Shown here: in pieces, positions 34,501 through 49,500 of the stretch | How the letters are laid out: each line of letters starts with the position of its first letter | Numbering within the stretch: the stretch's first letter is position 1 | NCBI RefSeq assembly: GCF_028858725.1 | Contig: NC_084790.1 | Span: 6,932,669 to 6,996,668 of the forward strand | DNA length: 64,000 nt | Direction of reading: 5' to 3' | DNA from: Colius striatus | Lineage: Eukaryota > Chordata > Aves > Coliiformes > Coliidae | Notes under the pieces: generated by a model | What the model saw: only the letters and a program-made list of their open reading frames with translations | What the model was told of the DNA's origin: nothing | The model's database searches: none | Made by a program: the position numbers and the translations under genes

Positions 34501-37500
34501 CATCGCTCTTCAGAAAACACCTCTGTGAGTGTGAGAGGAGACAAAGTTCATGGCAAAGCATCCAGGATCAATCACAGAGAGCTCACCAGCAGGAAGAATG
34601 TGGAAATACAACCTGCAGAGGAGTCCAACAACAGTATGAGCCTCCCATAATAACCACAGAAGGGGCTTGAAAGACAGAGAAGAGGTTACAGGTTAACAGT
34701 GATTAAATGAAGACTGCCACCTATTAATTACTCCTCCCTGCCAGCAAAGCTGCCGGATGACAGGCAGTGTGACAACTGCCAGTTCACAGCCTGTGCTCTC
34801 ACCAGCCCAGCCAACTGGCAGGACAGGCACAGAGAGACAGACAAGTGCAGGACATGACCAACAGACAGCAGATGCTCATGGCTGTCAGTTAGAGGATAGC
34901 CTCCTGTGACAGTCTGATGATGAGACTTAGGGCTGGATTTGATAAGGGAAGGAATACCCTTAGAAACTCAGTCAAATTAATGGGGCATCCTACTGTTAAT
35001 GTTTCATCCTACTGTTGAAAGAGAATATTCACAAAAGCCAAAAAGTCAGTTAGTAAATAAAAACAGAAAAAAAGTCTTCCAAAAGTTGTTTATATAGTCT
35101 CACTGCACATACCTCAGAAATCTAATCTACAAAAGTAGAAAAAAACAAAAGTAAAAGTGACAAACATCAAAAGAAAACTTTAACCATTCATCAAATTGGG
35201 TGCAAATGCCCTTTGGAAAAAGAAAACAGCAAGTGGAGAAATCTATGACAGCTCTCAGTTGCAGAAAGCTACAAATCGTTGAAACCACCCTATATGCAAC
35301 ATAGCAGGAACTATGAACAGCTAGCACTATACATTTTTTAAATTCATGGAGAAGATTGATCAGACTGCCCACTGTCAGAAAGGACCACAATGCACCAAAA
35401 TTGGCTTCCTTCCAAAAGAGAAGAGATGTTGAATACATTTACCAAGCAACCAATACAGAAACACTTGGATGACAATAAGAGAATAAATAAGAAGCAATGG
35501 ATTGGTCAAGAATAAAGCAAGTAAAATGAACACAGCACTCAATACACTTCAATGGGGAAATAAGCCTGGTGGATAAGAACAAACGAAATCTCCAGAGGAG
35601 GAAATGCTGTGACTGCAACTTCTCACAGTACTTGAGGTGCCATTTTCTCAAATGAAAGGGAGAAGTGAGTGTACAGGCTTGCTTTCAGCCAACTTCCAGC
35701 CTAAACATTTCAATGAGTTCCTGAAGGGATCTCCAACAAACTGTCTGAAGGAGATCAGAAAGAATACCACAAAAACCCATAAGCTAGGAAGGCAGCAATA
35801 CTGACAAAAACGTGTGAGGTTACAACGCCACAGACTAACATACTTTTGCCAAAAACAGACAAGGAAAGAAGAATCTGAGACAAAAACCTGTTGCCCTGAC
35901 AACATAAATATAAACGTAAAACATGAGAAAACCAAATCTGTTTGGCTTGAGCTTGTCAAGGTCAAATGCTTGAGTAGTTTTGGTCATCACACTGCATTAC
36001 AGATGAATGAAGAAAGATCCGAGGACAGGTCCAGGGGAAAAAACCTAAAAGCATGTACGTGGGACTTTGTGACTGGAAAACCAAACCAGCACCTGACAAT
36101 TTATCCTCCAGCAAGGGAGCCAAGAAGAAAGGAAAAGGAGACTGGCTTATTCTGTAACAAAGAATCTCTCAAGTCAGAGCTCAAAGATCGTTCCTCCTGG
36201 GAGAAGAGTCACCCTGTGGCAGAGGTTATCTAGATAAAAAAGGCATTTCCAGCCCCAGAAGCCTATAGGACAGCTTATATAGTTACTTTGAGTGATCTAG
36301 CTGTACTCAGTCTAGGACAGGCAACTGAAGAGCCACCTCAGTACTCGCTTGGGTTTACACGTCATACAAATTAATGAGTTAGGACTGCTTCTCCGATTTA
36401 AATCTAACATTGGTGTTACTATTTTGATATTACTGACAGGTTACATCAATGCAGCTGGGTAACACAGCGCAAGACCAAATCTACCTGATAAAAAACGGTT
36501 GCTTCTTTACATGATTTTGTTACTGAGCTTTAATTATCAGTCTTTGTAAGATGCAGGCAGCAAATGCCCTTTAGAGAGCTATTCTGAAAAATAATAGATT
36601 GATTCAATTACATGTAAAATACATCCCAAGCTGTTACAGGTTAAGCCTCTTGTTGGCTTTGCTGGCATGTGGTAATGGCTGTGTAGCCCTCATCTCCCCA
36701 GGCATACAAAGGCTGTTAGCAGGCAGATGCAGGCCAGGGATGATTGTGACAGACCATTCCAGCATTCCACCAAGCAATCTGTACATTGCCAGCAAAGCAA
36801 TGCAACGTGGAGTCTTAAAAACACATCTGTGCTGAAGAATCAATACTGCAACTTGTGGCACAAGCATGAGTCCATTAACTTTCCATTAAGCCAAGTCGAG
36901 TTGCAAATACAACTGGAGCCCACATCTCTGTGTGTGTATATGTACAAAAAAAATATATACACAAAAATACATAGTCATATTTAAAGCCACATAGCAGCTA
37001 AGATACACAGTGATTTAAAACTGGTAAAAATGTAGCACTGATACTAGCTCTTTATATATATTTTATTATTACGGAATCTATAGCAGCTGAGTTAAAAGTC
37101 ACAAATGTGAGCTTTTCCTCTGCCATTTTCCATCCCAAATCATTCTGAAAGAATTACTTTGTAATTACTGTTCTTATACATATTCTGTTATTAAGAAAAC
37201 AACATATTTTTAAAAGAAAGAGTAAAAAACTCACACAAAACCAGTAGAATAATATCTTTTTTCCAAGATTTCAAGTGAATTTTGTGAGGTCTAAGTTAAA
37301 AACTTAACAAAATGGAAGAGCAGGATATAGTTTTCTGAACAGTACCTTTATATTACTCAAGAAGTGGTATATTTACATAAAACACTTCTACTATATATGC
37401 TGCTTTTGTGACGCGTTTCTTTGTAGGAGTAATCAGCACCATTTCTTTTCTAAACAATTTACATTGCAATTTCTAATGACCGACTTTGCCACACGTGACT

Positions 37501-40500
37501 ACCAGCATGCCTCTCTTGTTTCTAAAGCCTATTACCACTGTTGAAATTGCCAAACACTGCATGTTGTAAACAAACCCTACTGCCCCTGACAGCTCCCAAG
37601 AGAGATGGGGAAAAAATGCTTGGAGGATGGTTATTTTTTTTCTGTACCTAAATTTCAATTAAATCTAAAATTCTTCACTAACATTTTTACTGTCACGTCA
37701 TTTTTAATGTCAAGGAGCTCATTACAGCCCTGGTTCAGTAAAGCCCTCCCACTTTGCACTCTTTCCAATAAATCAAATCAAACCGAATAGGATTTGATAT
37801 GTAAGCATATTCATTTGGACAATTTGTTGAATTCATGCTTTTGTGCTTTTCAATTCTTGAATATACATGTTTAAAATATCCATTTGAAAAACCAAACCAC
37901 CAACAAAAAAAACCCTATGTTAAGGATGCTTCCCGTGTTTTTAACTCACACAAACTCATGGTGTGAATACAACCTAAAATCTATCACTACAGTTTAAATT
38001 GAAAAAACTTGGCAAAAATAACAAGAATAATTTGGATGAGCAAGGATCTGCTGGGACAACTCAGGCAGAAACCAGCCATCTATGAGAGGTGGAAACTGGG
38101 GCTGGGTTCTTGGGAAGAATATCGGAACATTGCCAGGGCATGCAGGGGTGCAACTAGGAAGCCTAGAGCCCTTCAAGAATTACATTTAGCCAGCAATGTT
38201 AAGAACTGTAATAAGGCATTTTTCAAGTCCATCAGCAGCAGAAGGATGGTGAGGGGTAATGTGGGCCCGCTGCTAAACGCTGAGGGTGCTCTGGTGTCTG
38301 AGGATGCAGAGAAGGCCAAAGTACTGAATGCCTTCTTTGCTTCAGTCTTTACGGTCAAGGCTGACCCTCGGGAAGCCCAGTCCGGCAAGGGTAACAGGAT
38401 GGCCAGGACAGCAGAGGACTTGCCCTGGGTGGAAGAGGGAGAGGTTAAAGACCTGTTGGCCAAGCTTAAGGCTCATAAGTCAATGGGTCCTGATGGGATG
38501 CATCCTAGAGTGCTGAGGGAGCTGGCTGATGTGATTGCTAAGCCTCTCTCCGTCGTTTTTGAACAATCATGGAGGATGGGCGAAGTGCTTGAGGACTGAA
38601 GAAAGGCCAATGTCATCCCAGTCTTCAAAAAGGGCAAGAAGGATGACCCATGAAACTACAGGCCGGTCAGCCTCACCTCTATCCCTCAAAAAGTGATGGA
38701 ACAACTCATCCTGAATGTTATCACTGAACATATGAAGGATAAGATGGTTATTCGGGGGAATTAACATGGCTTCACCAAGGGGAAATCCTGTTTGATCAAC
38801 CTGGTAGCCTTCTATGAGTGCATAACCAGCTGGCTAGATGAGGGGAGAGTAGTGGATGTCATCTACCTTGACTTCAGCAAGGCTTTTGACACTGTCTCCC
38901 ATAACATCCTCATCAGAAAGCTCAAGCAGTGTGGCTTGGATGAGAGGACAGTGAGATGGATCGAGAGCTGGCTGAATGACAGAGCCCAGAGGGTGGTGAT
39001 CAATAGCACAGAATCGAGTTGGAGGCCTGTGGCCAGTGGAGTTCCACAGGGACCAGTTCTGGGGCCAGTCTGGTTCAACATCTTCATCAATGACCTGGAT
39101 GAGGGGACAGAGTGTACCCTCAACAAGTTCGCTGATGACACCAAACTGGGAGGACTGTCTGATTCCCCAGAAGGCTGTGCTGCCATTCAGCAGGATCTCG
39201 ACTGGCTTGAGAGTTGGGCAGAGAGGAACCTCCTGAGGTTCAACAAGGACAAGTGCAGAGTCCTGCATCTGGGAAGGAACAACCCCATGCACCAGTACAG
39301 GCTGGTGATTGACCTGCTAAAGAGCAGCTCTGCAGAGAGAGACCTGGGAGTCCTGATTGATAATAACCTAAATATGAGCCAGCAATTGGCCAAGAAGGCC
39401 AATGGCATCCTGGGATGCATCAAGAAGAGTGTGGCCAGCAGGTCAAGGGAGGTTGTTCTCCCTCTCTACTCTGCCCTGGTGAGGCCTCATCTGGAGTCCT
39501 GTGTCCAGTTCTGGGCTCCTCAGCTCAAGGGGGATGGGGAAGTGCTGGAGAGAGTTCAGTGCAGGACCACCAAGATGATCAGGGGACTGGAATATCTTTC
39601 ATATATGGAAAGGCTGCGGTAACTGGGGCTGTTTAGTCTGGAGGAGACTGAGGGGAGAACTTGTTAACATTTATAAATATCTAAAGGGTGGGTGTCAGGA
39701 GGGTTGGGACATCCCTTTTTTCTATTGTAGCCAGGCAACAGGACAAGGGGTAATGGGATGAAGCTGGAACACAAAAAGAGCTTCAGAAGTGGATTTGCCA
39801 TCTGACAAAACTCCATACCTACTCTCCTCCTAAACAAGAAAGAAAATAGGATTATGTAGGTACTTCAAGATCAGCAAGTCAACTGCAGTAAATCAGAGAC
39901 AAAACTCAAAGCCCACTGGTAGCACCAGACCATGACTTTCTGCAAAACTCTGTTTAAAAGGTTATCTTGATTACTATAGCAGAAAAGATTAACCCTGGAA
40001 TGTTATTTGCCTGCATTTTCTTACCATACAGAGTAAATGTATGCAACAAATACTAATGTATACCCAGGAGGAAGATCAACCATCAGAGATGCTAGAAGAG
40101 TACATAGGAAATAAACCCATTTTCTCATGAAACAAAAACATGACAGATATTTTTAAAGCAATTGGTTTGAACCAAGACACTGAAAAGCTGATTAGCTCAT
40201 GAAGCATTTTATAGCCTCAAGTGCTGCTAAATTTGTTGACTATCACAGCACATTGAGACAGACAACTTCCATAACACAGACTCACACTTATTGTTGTCCT
40301 CTATTTTGATAAGTAAAATACAATTTCTGCCATTTTGGCACAGGAAAAAAAACCTGGCAATATTAGTCACTGAATTTTATATATCAGGTAAAGCTGATTA
40401 ACCATAGCACTCAAACTTACAGTAGTTTTTAAGCAGTGTTTTCTGAGATAATCTCCTTGCATTTTGAATTTGGTCATACTAAATCATGTGTTATTAAGCA

Positions 40501-43500
40501 CAACCTGTGATTAAGATCAGTATTACATTTACCAGTATAGAACAAGGCTTCATATATCCGCCAAAACACCTGTAGGTTAGATGTCTCTTTTAAGATTTCT
40601 GGATTTCAACAATATATGTCAAGACCAAAACTTTACATGCTTGTTTTCCTATATTTTAGTAACTATTAGGTTGAGACTCCGAAACTGCTTTATGCTTGAA
40701 CAAAAAACAATGGAGGGCAGTGAATTACAGCAATAATTTTTATACCATTTGACTCTTTTCTCTAAACTCTGTACACCTGAGTTTATGCTTACTTATATGC
40801 AGGAAGTTAAGGATACCCAGGAAAACTTAGTACTCTCCCATAGCTGGTGGTAAGAAATCCTACACATTCATTCGTTACTACCTCCTACTGTGTCTAATGC
40901 TTTCACAAGCTTCTTTAGTTGGTTGTTTACTTTGTTTGGAAGCACAGGAAAAGTGTTTGCTAGGTGGTCACTGAGCAAGCACCATACCTAAACATGAAGA
41001 ACCTTTACATGCACACAGCTCAGTTTGTGGGCAGAAGAAATTATTTAGCCTCAGCATGGCTATAGCTCTATAACCTTTATTACACAAGGGCAACTTCAAT
41101 GTCCTTTCATGATTATTTCAAGTGATCTGGGAAGAAAACCAGTCTATGCCAATCAGGATAACAGAATTCATCTGTTGCCCTCAGATTCCGTGTTGATGCA
41201 AACAGTCATAGCTTTAATATCACAGGATACACATTCCTTGTTTCTTTTAAATGGACTTAAAAGCAAAGACTGTAAGAAAGCTCTGGGTTTGTATCCAGAT
41301 GATACTTCAGCATCAGAGGGTTTGTTCCACTGTGAAAGTTTTTCAACTCAGCACAGGTCACTTGTGTTTAATTTTCAAACTTAATTTTCATTATCAAGGA
41401 TGTTAACTTTATTGCCATTTTGATGAAAAGAGATTTTGGTATTTCCACTTGATCGCAGGATGTGTTACATAACTTGAAATTTCCCTCAGCTAAGCATTGA
41501 GAAATACTCAGAAAAAAACCATATTTTTAAGCACCAGATAAAACTCCTCACCATGCATATATACAAATATAATGAAAAGAGTTCTCACATCAATGATTTG
41601 GTCTAAACTCCTCATTCTCATTTCCTCTTAAAACGTGCTCTGAGGTTACCTCCTTTTGGAAACTTCCTGTTCTCATGACAATAAATTCTACAGGCTGACA
41701 CATACCAAAATGTCATTTTCATTCAGTCATATTCAAATATTAGAAGCAGTACACAGTACTGTCACTACTCTTCTCAGGTTCCCACTCTGCACAACACAGC
41801 ACTACAGTAAATGTACTAGCAGAGCTCTCCATTTTTCTAGATAGCTCGGAAGTGTCTTTTCAGTTCTATGTCCTGCAGAACGTTACTATTATCTGTAATG
41901 ACTGCTGCATTTCTGCATGTTGTTTTAAACATCAGAATGTTCCAAAGCTATCTGCAGAAGCAAATGGCAAGCTGATAAGAAAACACCAGGAAACCACATG
42001 ATTAGGTGCCAGCCACATGCCACATAGAGCTGCTGAGCTCTGCTAGGATTTGTGTCACTTGGTCTGCAGTATCACCCGGGGACAGAACACAAAGCCCTCC
42101 TCAGCAGTAAAAGAGAAACGTGGAATTACAAACAGAAACAGTTTTCTTTAAAAAGGGGTTTAAAAAGACAAAACTGTTACATAAAAGAGGACTTCATCTT
42201 AAGATTGAAGGTCACTGAAGTCATGAGCTTGGATATTTTTACTACAATAATCAAACCAGACAATATTCAAAATGAGAAGTTGTCAGTGAGTGATAACTCC
42301 AGGTTGGAAATGCAGAAATTCCTAACTGGAGGATGCAGAACAAAATACTATCCTTACTGACATATTGTCACAATGGTGCTGGCTACTGAAATGAACAGAA
42401 AAATGGAAGAACAAATGAAAATCAATTATTTCTTTAAAAATAAGAAATTTTAATAGAATTTTTCTTTTCTAACATAATCTAAGGATAACACTGCATAACT
42501 TCTATGTGTGCTTCTGGGTGTTGTTCTTAAATCATTTATAAAAACTCAATATTGTATTACCATTCCACTTAAAAGGAGATAGACTGGGTCACTTCTTGCT
42601 TGAGTATTACCTCTTCATTCAGTATCTCTCAACTTGCTTCAGAAGGGCCCTCTACATGCTCTGGAAGAATAAGTACATCATTGTTCCATTAAAAAATAAG
42701 AAAACTCCACCACCTTCCTGAGGCCTTGTCCTGATTCACAGAGGCTTCCTCCCCAGGCATCAAAAAAGTGAACTTTCTAGTTGGCTCAAGCACTACTACT
42801 AAGCAAGGTGTACAGTCAGGCACAGAGCTGACTTCTTCCAGAGCCAGGAAGGTCACCGAGCCTTACAGAGCTCCCAAGGAGTTCCCAAGGCGACCAGCCT
42901 TCTTGCCTGCCTATGAGGTTCTTCCTTGGGCAAAAGAGACCCTGGGAAAAGTCCCATGCTTTTCTGAAAGCAGGTTTTCTACTCTCAGAAAAAGAAAGAG
43001 CAGAGACAATGATAATGAGCACATTATCACATAATGAGCACAATGGAGAATGAAGTCACTGAAAACGCAGTTCCTTTACCTTCTCAAAGCAGAGGTTTCT
43101 CCTCCGTCCCCATTCTTAGTCCTCTAAGAGCCACTACCTTCAGGGCAACACACCTTTGAATAAATTTCAGACTGGGAGAATCTGAACAAGGTGCAAAACT
43201 CCACAATTAGAGCTGTGAGAAGAACTGGCCAATGAACTCATCCCTGAAACTCCCCTAAGAAATCAGCAAGCAAAATATCACTGTTCTATACGAGACTGAC
43301 AGTAACAAATATCTTAGTAAAGAAAACAAAATGTCTTGCATGGAAGAAATTATTATCCAGTATGTTTCATGTCAATTTTAAAAAATACAGCGCTGATAAA
43401 ACTACTGGTCAAAAAAAGATAAAAGATCAAGAACTCAGTAGAGGTGACTGCAACATTCAAGAACACTATGCTACTTAACACACTATTTTCACTTTCTCCA

Positions 43501-46500
43501 AATCAGAGTAGTATACTAGGAACACCAAACAAATAGTGGCCTAACCTAAACAACATCCACTTACCTAATTTCTACTACTGAGAGAACCATAATGTACAAT
43601 TTATTGAAAAGTATTGCTTTTTTGGTGATATGATTGTGGTATATGGTATTTTAGCATCTTTTAGGTATGAAGTACAACAAACTCTTCTTGTCTGTAAGTT
43701 AATAATACCTAAGCACACTTCCACCAAGAAGTTATTCTTACAGATTCTCACTGTGTTTGTATGCCCAAAAAAATTACATGTTTTTTTGAAGCAAGAACAA
43801 CATGGCCTGTAAGCTATGGAAAAAACAATAATAAAAAAAAAAAAAAAAAAAACCCACCCCAATCTTAGAAAAAAATATAAATACAGAACAGTTTAGGCAC
43901 TACTTTGAAAGTTGTCTCTTCCTCATTCCTGTCTTCTTCAACACTGCTTATATCACATAAAGCACTTGTGTAATGTGCAAAACATGCAGTCTTATACAGT
44001 GCCTAAAAAGGCTGTTTCTAATATGTTCAAACAGTTTTAAAAGCCACTTCACTGCATACATTCTGGAGTGCTTCAAGCTTTCCGATGACAGGATCATGTA
44101 TGTCAGAAGCCCTGGAAGTCTGTAGCTTGTGTTATTTCAGCTCACAAAATCCCCCAGAGGGGGCAAGAAAAACAAAGAACCACAACACAAACATAAATCA
44201 GCAGGGACAGTGGGGAAGCAAAGCCGGTGCAAACAGCGAACTTACTGGTTACACGTGTGCCTTCTGTTTCCAGCAGGAATGCAGGGTACAGCTGTTCTTC
44301 ACCCCAGCGCATGAGCAGGCTGTGGTTTGTGTTCTCAGCAGGCACAGGCCCAGCCCTGGGCGAGCCGGTGTGCGGAGCGGACGCTCCCCACGCAGCGGGC
44401 ACGGCCACCCCTGCACCGGGCGGGGAACCCAACCAGCCGGTTCAGGCCCCGTCAGTGCCGTCATCGCATGGATGCTGAGGTGTGAGCAGGGCTTCTGCTC
44501 CACGCACCGCAGGCAGGCACGAGCCGACGATGCAACTCTAGGACAGAGCTACTTTTAGCATTCAAAAAGCAGTATTAGTCTCACACCTTTTGAGTTAGCA
44601 GCCATGATGCTGAGGTAAGCAGCCTACTCACTTCCTCAACTGATTAACACCTTTATCAGAAGTTTATGGGACATCCTCTCCCCAAATTTGGAATCTCAAC
44701 TCCCTGAATATGTATTATTAATCAAGAGAAGATAGTTGGAAAGGTCACTCAAAATTGACTCATTAAAGACTATTTTTAAGCATGACAAATCTAAATAATT
44801 TATATTAATTTAGAAATTAAAAGGTGCTTCTTGAAATAGCAACAGTAACCTGCTCTTGAATGTTTATTTTTTTCTGCAGAATCAAATCAATAAAACTGTA
44901 CTATATGGTTTTGGTACATTTTGATGCTTTTTTTTTTTTTTAAAAGAAGACTCCCCCATGCCACTAATAAGCCTTTCAGCCACTTTTTTTTTTTGTAATA
45001 GCCACTATGCCACCCATTATGTCAAGGTAAGAAGCAACCACTGCATAGCTTTACAAGTTGCAACTTTTCTTGTGGTCATCAGATGAGAGGCCTCGTTTAC
45101 ACTGCTACTTTTCAAACATGAAGATGACCTTGAGTGATGGAGACCACATCCCGTAACACTACACAAAGCCAGATCTTCCACACAGGACGCATCTTCTGTA
45201 CTCCAACACCTTTCATTTTTTAATGTTTTGGTGTTTTTTTAGCAAGCCTCTCTACCAAGAAAAGCAGCACTGTTCTCCAGGCAGACACAGTTCTTGTGCT
45301 TTTCATGTGCTGGGCTACATGGTGCCAACAGTTCTGAGGGCAACTTACAGGAACATCCCCATGGTTTGCACAGACTTGCTGCAAAACATCTGTAATTTAA
45401 GGATCTATGCACCACAACACACATTTACTCTAAGGAAAACATGTAAAGGAGTTCTCAGTCCATTTAAATATTTTGCTGAATAACCTCAAAATTTAGAGAT
45501 AGCTTTCCAACCTTCACAGTACAACTGGTAACACTAAAATAAATGGGTTCACTTCTGTGGACATTCCCAACCAGTATTTCAGATGCCTTCTACTCAAAGA
45601 CACCTTCCTTCACAATAAGGTCTCTGTGCAAAGCTCACAAGAATAAAAATTTTGTGACAGTTAAGTAAGGTATGCAGCAGAAAAAAAGAAATCCCAGAAA
45701 ATATATTGACTGTAGTAATCACTTTTTATGATAATCTGGATAAACCTGTGACAGAATTTGCAGATTGCTGTAGAAATAGTAGGGATTCAAAGATATGTAG
45801 TGACTGCTCTTTTTATTCCTGTTGTTTTCCTGTTTGTTATACAAAAAAAAGCAGACTGAATCCCCCTGTAAAACAGTGTTATTTTGGATGACAGCTAAAA
45901 GTAACTAATCTCAAATTTTAATATTTTCCTCTGAAAATATTAAAGATCAGTCGAGTGTGAAATAAAAATAATCCTTAGTGAATTTCCACTGTTGCTGAAT
46001 TCTTCCAGCAGCACTTCAATAAACTGTCCATGAAAGTAATATGGGCAAAGATCCTACACTAAGCTACAGCACCAAGCAACAACAACAAAATAGCTACTCA
46101 TTGAGAGTAATGCCAAATATCTGCTACATAAAAAGCAGCAAAATTTCATTTGGTATCAACAGAATTACCATATAAAATACAAAGATCAAAGACAGATAGC
46201 TGGATCCAGCCGCATTCAAATATTAGTGCCTTCTATTAAGAGCCATGCTTGAACACTGAGCTAGAAATTTGCCTTCCTGTTGGCTATAGAACTGGCAAAA
46301 CCAATTAAAGGTGTATAAGAAAATGCAGCAGCACTTGTAAGCTACCTTCTGCAGAGTAACGAGGCGAGTTCAGCTTTTCCTGCTGCCTGCTAATAATGAC
46401 CTCCTGGTCTGTGCATCTTGGCAGTCAATGTATACATGAAAAGGCTGCTCATGAGCAACAAGGAAATATTCCTGATGACCATAACCTCACTTGAATCTAA

Positions 46501-49500
46501 CTCTTCACTCCATGTATCTCACAGGGCACTACAAGGCATGAGTTTACTGAAGACACCCTGGTACAAAATAACAGTCAGACAGGACGTCACATCAAAAAGG
46601 AAAGAAAGATTTGTGGCAGATAGAAAGAAGTCAGAACATCTATTTCAGGCCTTGAGTCATACAGAAACCAAGCACATCAAGGCTGCTATTACACTTCCTA
46701 GGTGTCCTTAACAGAGTATTTAGAAGCCATACTGATATAAAAAAGAGAAGAGACTCAGAACTTATTCCTTACACCACATGGACATATATGCAGCTGAATA
46801 AAATGCCTGTAAGAAGACATTGAGTAGATGTAGTGAATAAATATTGCCTGAAATGCCAGGACTTCAACAGTGAAACAATAAAGAGCACAGAGATAAAAAT
46901 AGGACACGAAGAATGCCAGTTTAGATACAAAGTGAAATGAAAACGTAGCCAGCCAGATAAGAGCCCACTCTTAGGAGTACTCCACATCACAGGATACCAT
47001 TACAGCAAAATTAAACCACCCACAGATTAGCCAGGCATCAGGCAATGACAAGTACGCATCACACAAAAGTTCCTGTAACTTAAATGCAGAAACAGGTGAA
47101 CCAAGCAGAACACAAGCCATAAGTTTCTATTACTCATTAACTGAAGGAAAAAATATGTGAGCCATAACATAAAGGCTGCAAAAAATTCCCTGGCTATTTA
47201 ATTTCACCACAGAGTAAGAGTAGGTTAAAAAAAAGAGCAGTTCTAGAAGGAGTAACTGAACTGCCCCATGTCACTCACCTCCTCAGTGAAGTTAGAAGTT
47301 TATCTGGGATAAGGTACATTAAAGTATTAATGACCAAGTAATTGAAAGTGATTTTGCACATAGGATACATTAAAGCTACAGAAGGGAAAAAATTAAACGA
47401 AGAAACAGCAGTCTCAAAGTTGTCTAAGAACTGGTTGAGTAACTTTGATTGCATTAAAAGATTTGACCTAATTTTGCAGCAAAAGAGAAAATGCTGCCTT
47501 GTTTTTTCAATAAATACTTATTCTCCTGTAGAATTTCCATTAAAAGAAAAAATCCATGCAAAATTTACCTTTTCAATAGGTATTTTTAGAGACAAATAGA
47601 AAAAGAAGGGTGGAAGAGAATATAGCTGGACAAGTGACTTTAAAAAATATGGGTGGCAATAACTACAAGACCAACAGAAAACTCAGAAATTTATTGTGCT
47701 AAGTAACACTGCAGAATGGCAGAAGGTGGTTACAATTAAATGATATCATTAAGAGAAGGCTTAGCCTAAATGAAGAAAGGTATTCATGGCCAAGTGTGAA
47801 CTACAGACATAAAACTGAAAACAGCTATTGATTAAGGGTCAGTATTAGACAGCATGAGGTATGTATTTTCATAGTACATCATCTTTACCAGTAAATATTT
47901 TGAAATGTCACGGAAACTAGAGCAGCATCAACTGCTGAATAAAATAGTATCAGTTATCACAGAATCACAGAATGGCAGGAGTTGGAAGGAACCTCTAAAG
48001 ATCATTCAGTCCAACTCCCCTGCTCAAGCAGGTCTGCCTACATCACTTCACTCAGGAACATATCCAGGTGGGTTTTGAAAACCTCCAGAGAGGAGCCTCC
48101 ACACCCTCCCTGGGCAGCCTGTGCCAGGGCTCCCTCATCCTCACAGGAAAGAAGTTTTTCCTTAAGTGGAACTTTTTGTGTTCCAGCTTTTGTCCATTAC
48201 CTCTAGTCCTTTTAAATACTTTAAATATCTTTTAAGTATTAATGAGATCACCTCTCAGTCTCATCTCCTCCAGGCTGAACAGTCCCAGATCCTGCAGCTT
48301 TTCCTCATTAAGAAAGATGATCCAGTCCCCTGATCATCTTGGTGGCCCTGTGCTGGACTCTCTCAAGAAGTTCCCTGTCCCTCCTGAGCTGGGGAGCCCA
48401 AAACTGGACACAGGACTCCAGGTGAGGCCCCACCAAGGCAGAGTAGAGGGGGAGAAGAACCTCCCTCAACCTACTGGCCACACTCTTCTTGATGTATGCC
48501 AAGATACTATTGGCTTTCATGGCCATAAGGGCACATTGCTGGGTCATCATAAACTAATATAAAGCAATTGCTAGCAATTACATTATGTGACATTTTTTCA
48601 TGACACTACCTTCCAATTCTTATGGTCAACAGCACCACTGGAAATTGTACCTTGCACACTTAGTGTAAAAGGTGCACTTATAATAGAAAGAATACATACA
48701 GAAAACAAACAAACAAAAATCCCCAAAAAAAACCCAAAAATGCTTAAAGATGTGTTAGGGAGCAAATTATATGTCAGCTTCCACAGGACTATGCAGCTAG
48801 TGACTGATAACATGGAAAGGCTTTACTCAAGATTGTCCAAGCCTGTGCATCTGTCATAGGAACTACATATGAGTGACTACATCCAGCTTAAATGGCAGCA
48901 GAAAGGCCCTGGTAAAATGCAAGGAACAGAAAGAAAAGTGACAAAAGCGGTGGTCTGTCTTTAGTTATAGACAAGGCAGTGAAAGAAAGGTACAACAGGA
49001 TTTATATCCTTGTGTCTTCATTGAGTAGAAAAATAGTAACTTAGGTATCACAGAAGTATCTTTAAGAGTATTATTTTACAAAAGCATTGTTTAAGAAAAT
49101 AAAAAATTGCATGCAAAAGCAGAAACATTTCCTGCTGACAAGATTTTTTGAACAATGGGGTACCTCCAAATACAGAATACTGTGGCAAATTCTATTGACT
49201 GCTCATTCTACTTTGGTTCAGGCTGACTAAGGAGGAACTTGCCTCACATCCGGGGAGTGGTGACTGGAGAGCCTCTGGCTCATGTACAGGTGAGTGAAGA
49301 TGTCTCAAAAAATACTTTAAAAGGTGCTTTTGAAATTGAAAGTGCAAGATAACTGAACTACAGAAGAAAATACCAGAGCTAAAATGAAGACATCCATCTT
49401 ATCTATACATTTGTCTAGCAGCCAACTACTTCACTCCTTAAATGTTACCTTCAAGACTGTCTCAGTTTGAGCTCTCCTTGAATTCCAGCTGGGCTGCACA

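Noticed and set aside
35814..36233. 139-codon plus-strand open frame in intron 3
   Set aside because: No start context, splice sites or family similarity; Lys/Glu-rich composition is common in A-rich intron DNA.
44085..44558. 157-codon plus-strand open frame over the CpG patch
   Set aside because: Antisense to CAST and explained by GC-rich composition; the CpG patch is better read as a regulatory region.
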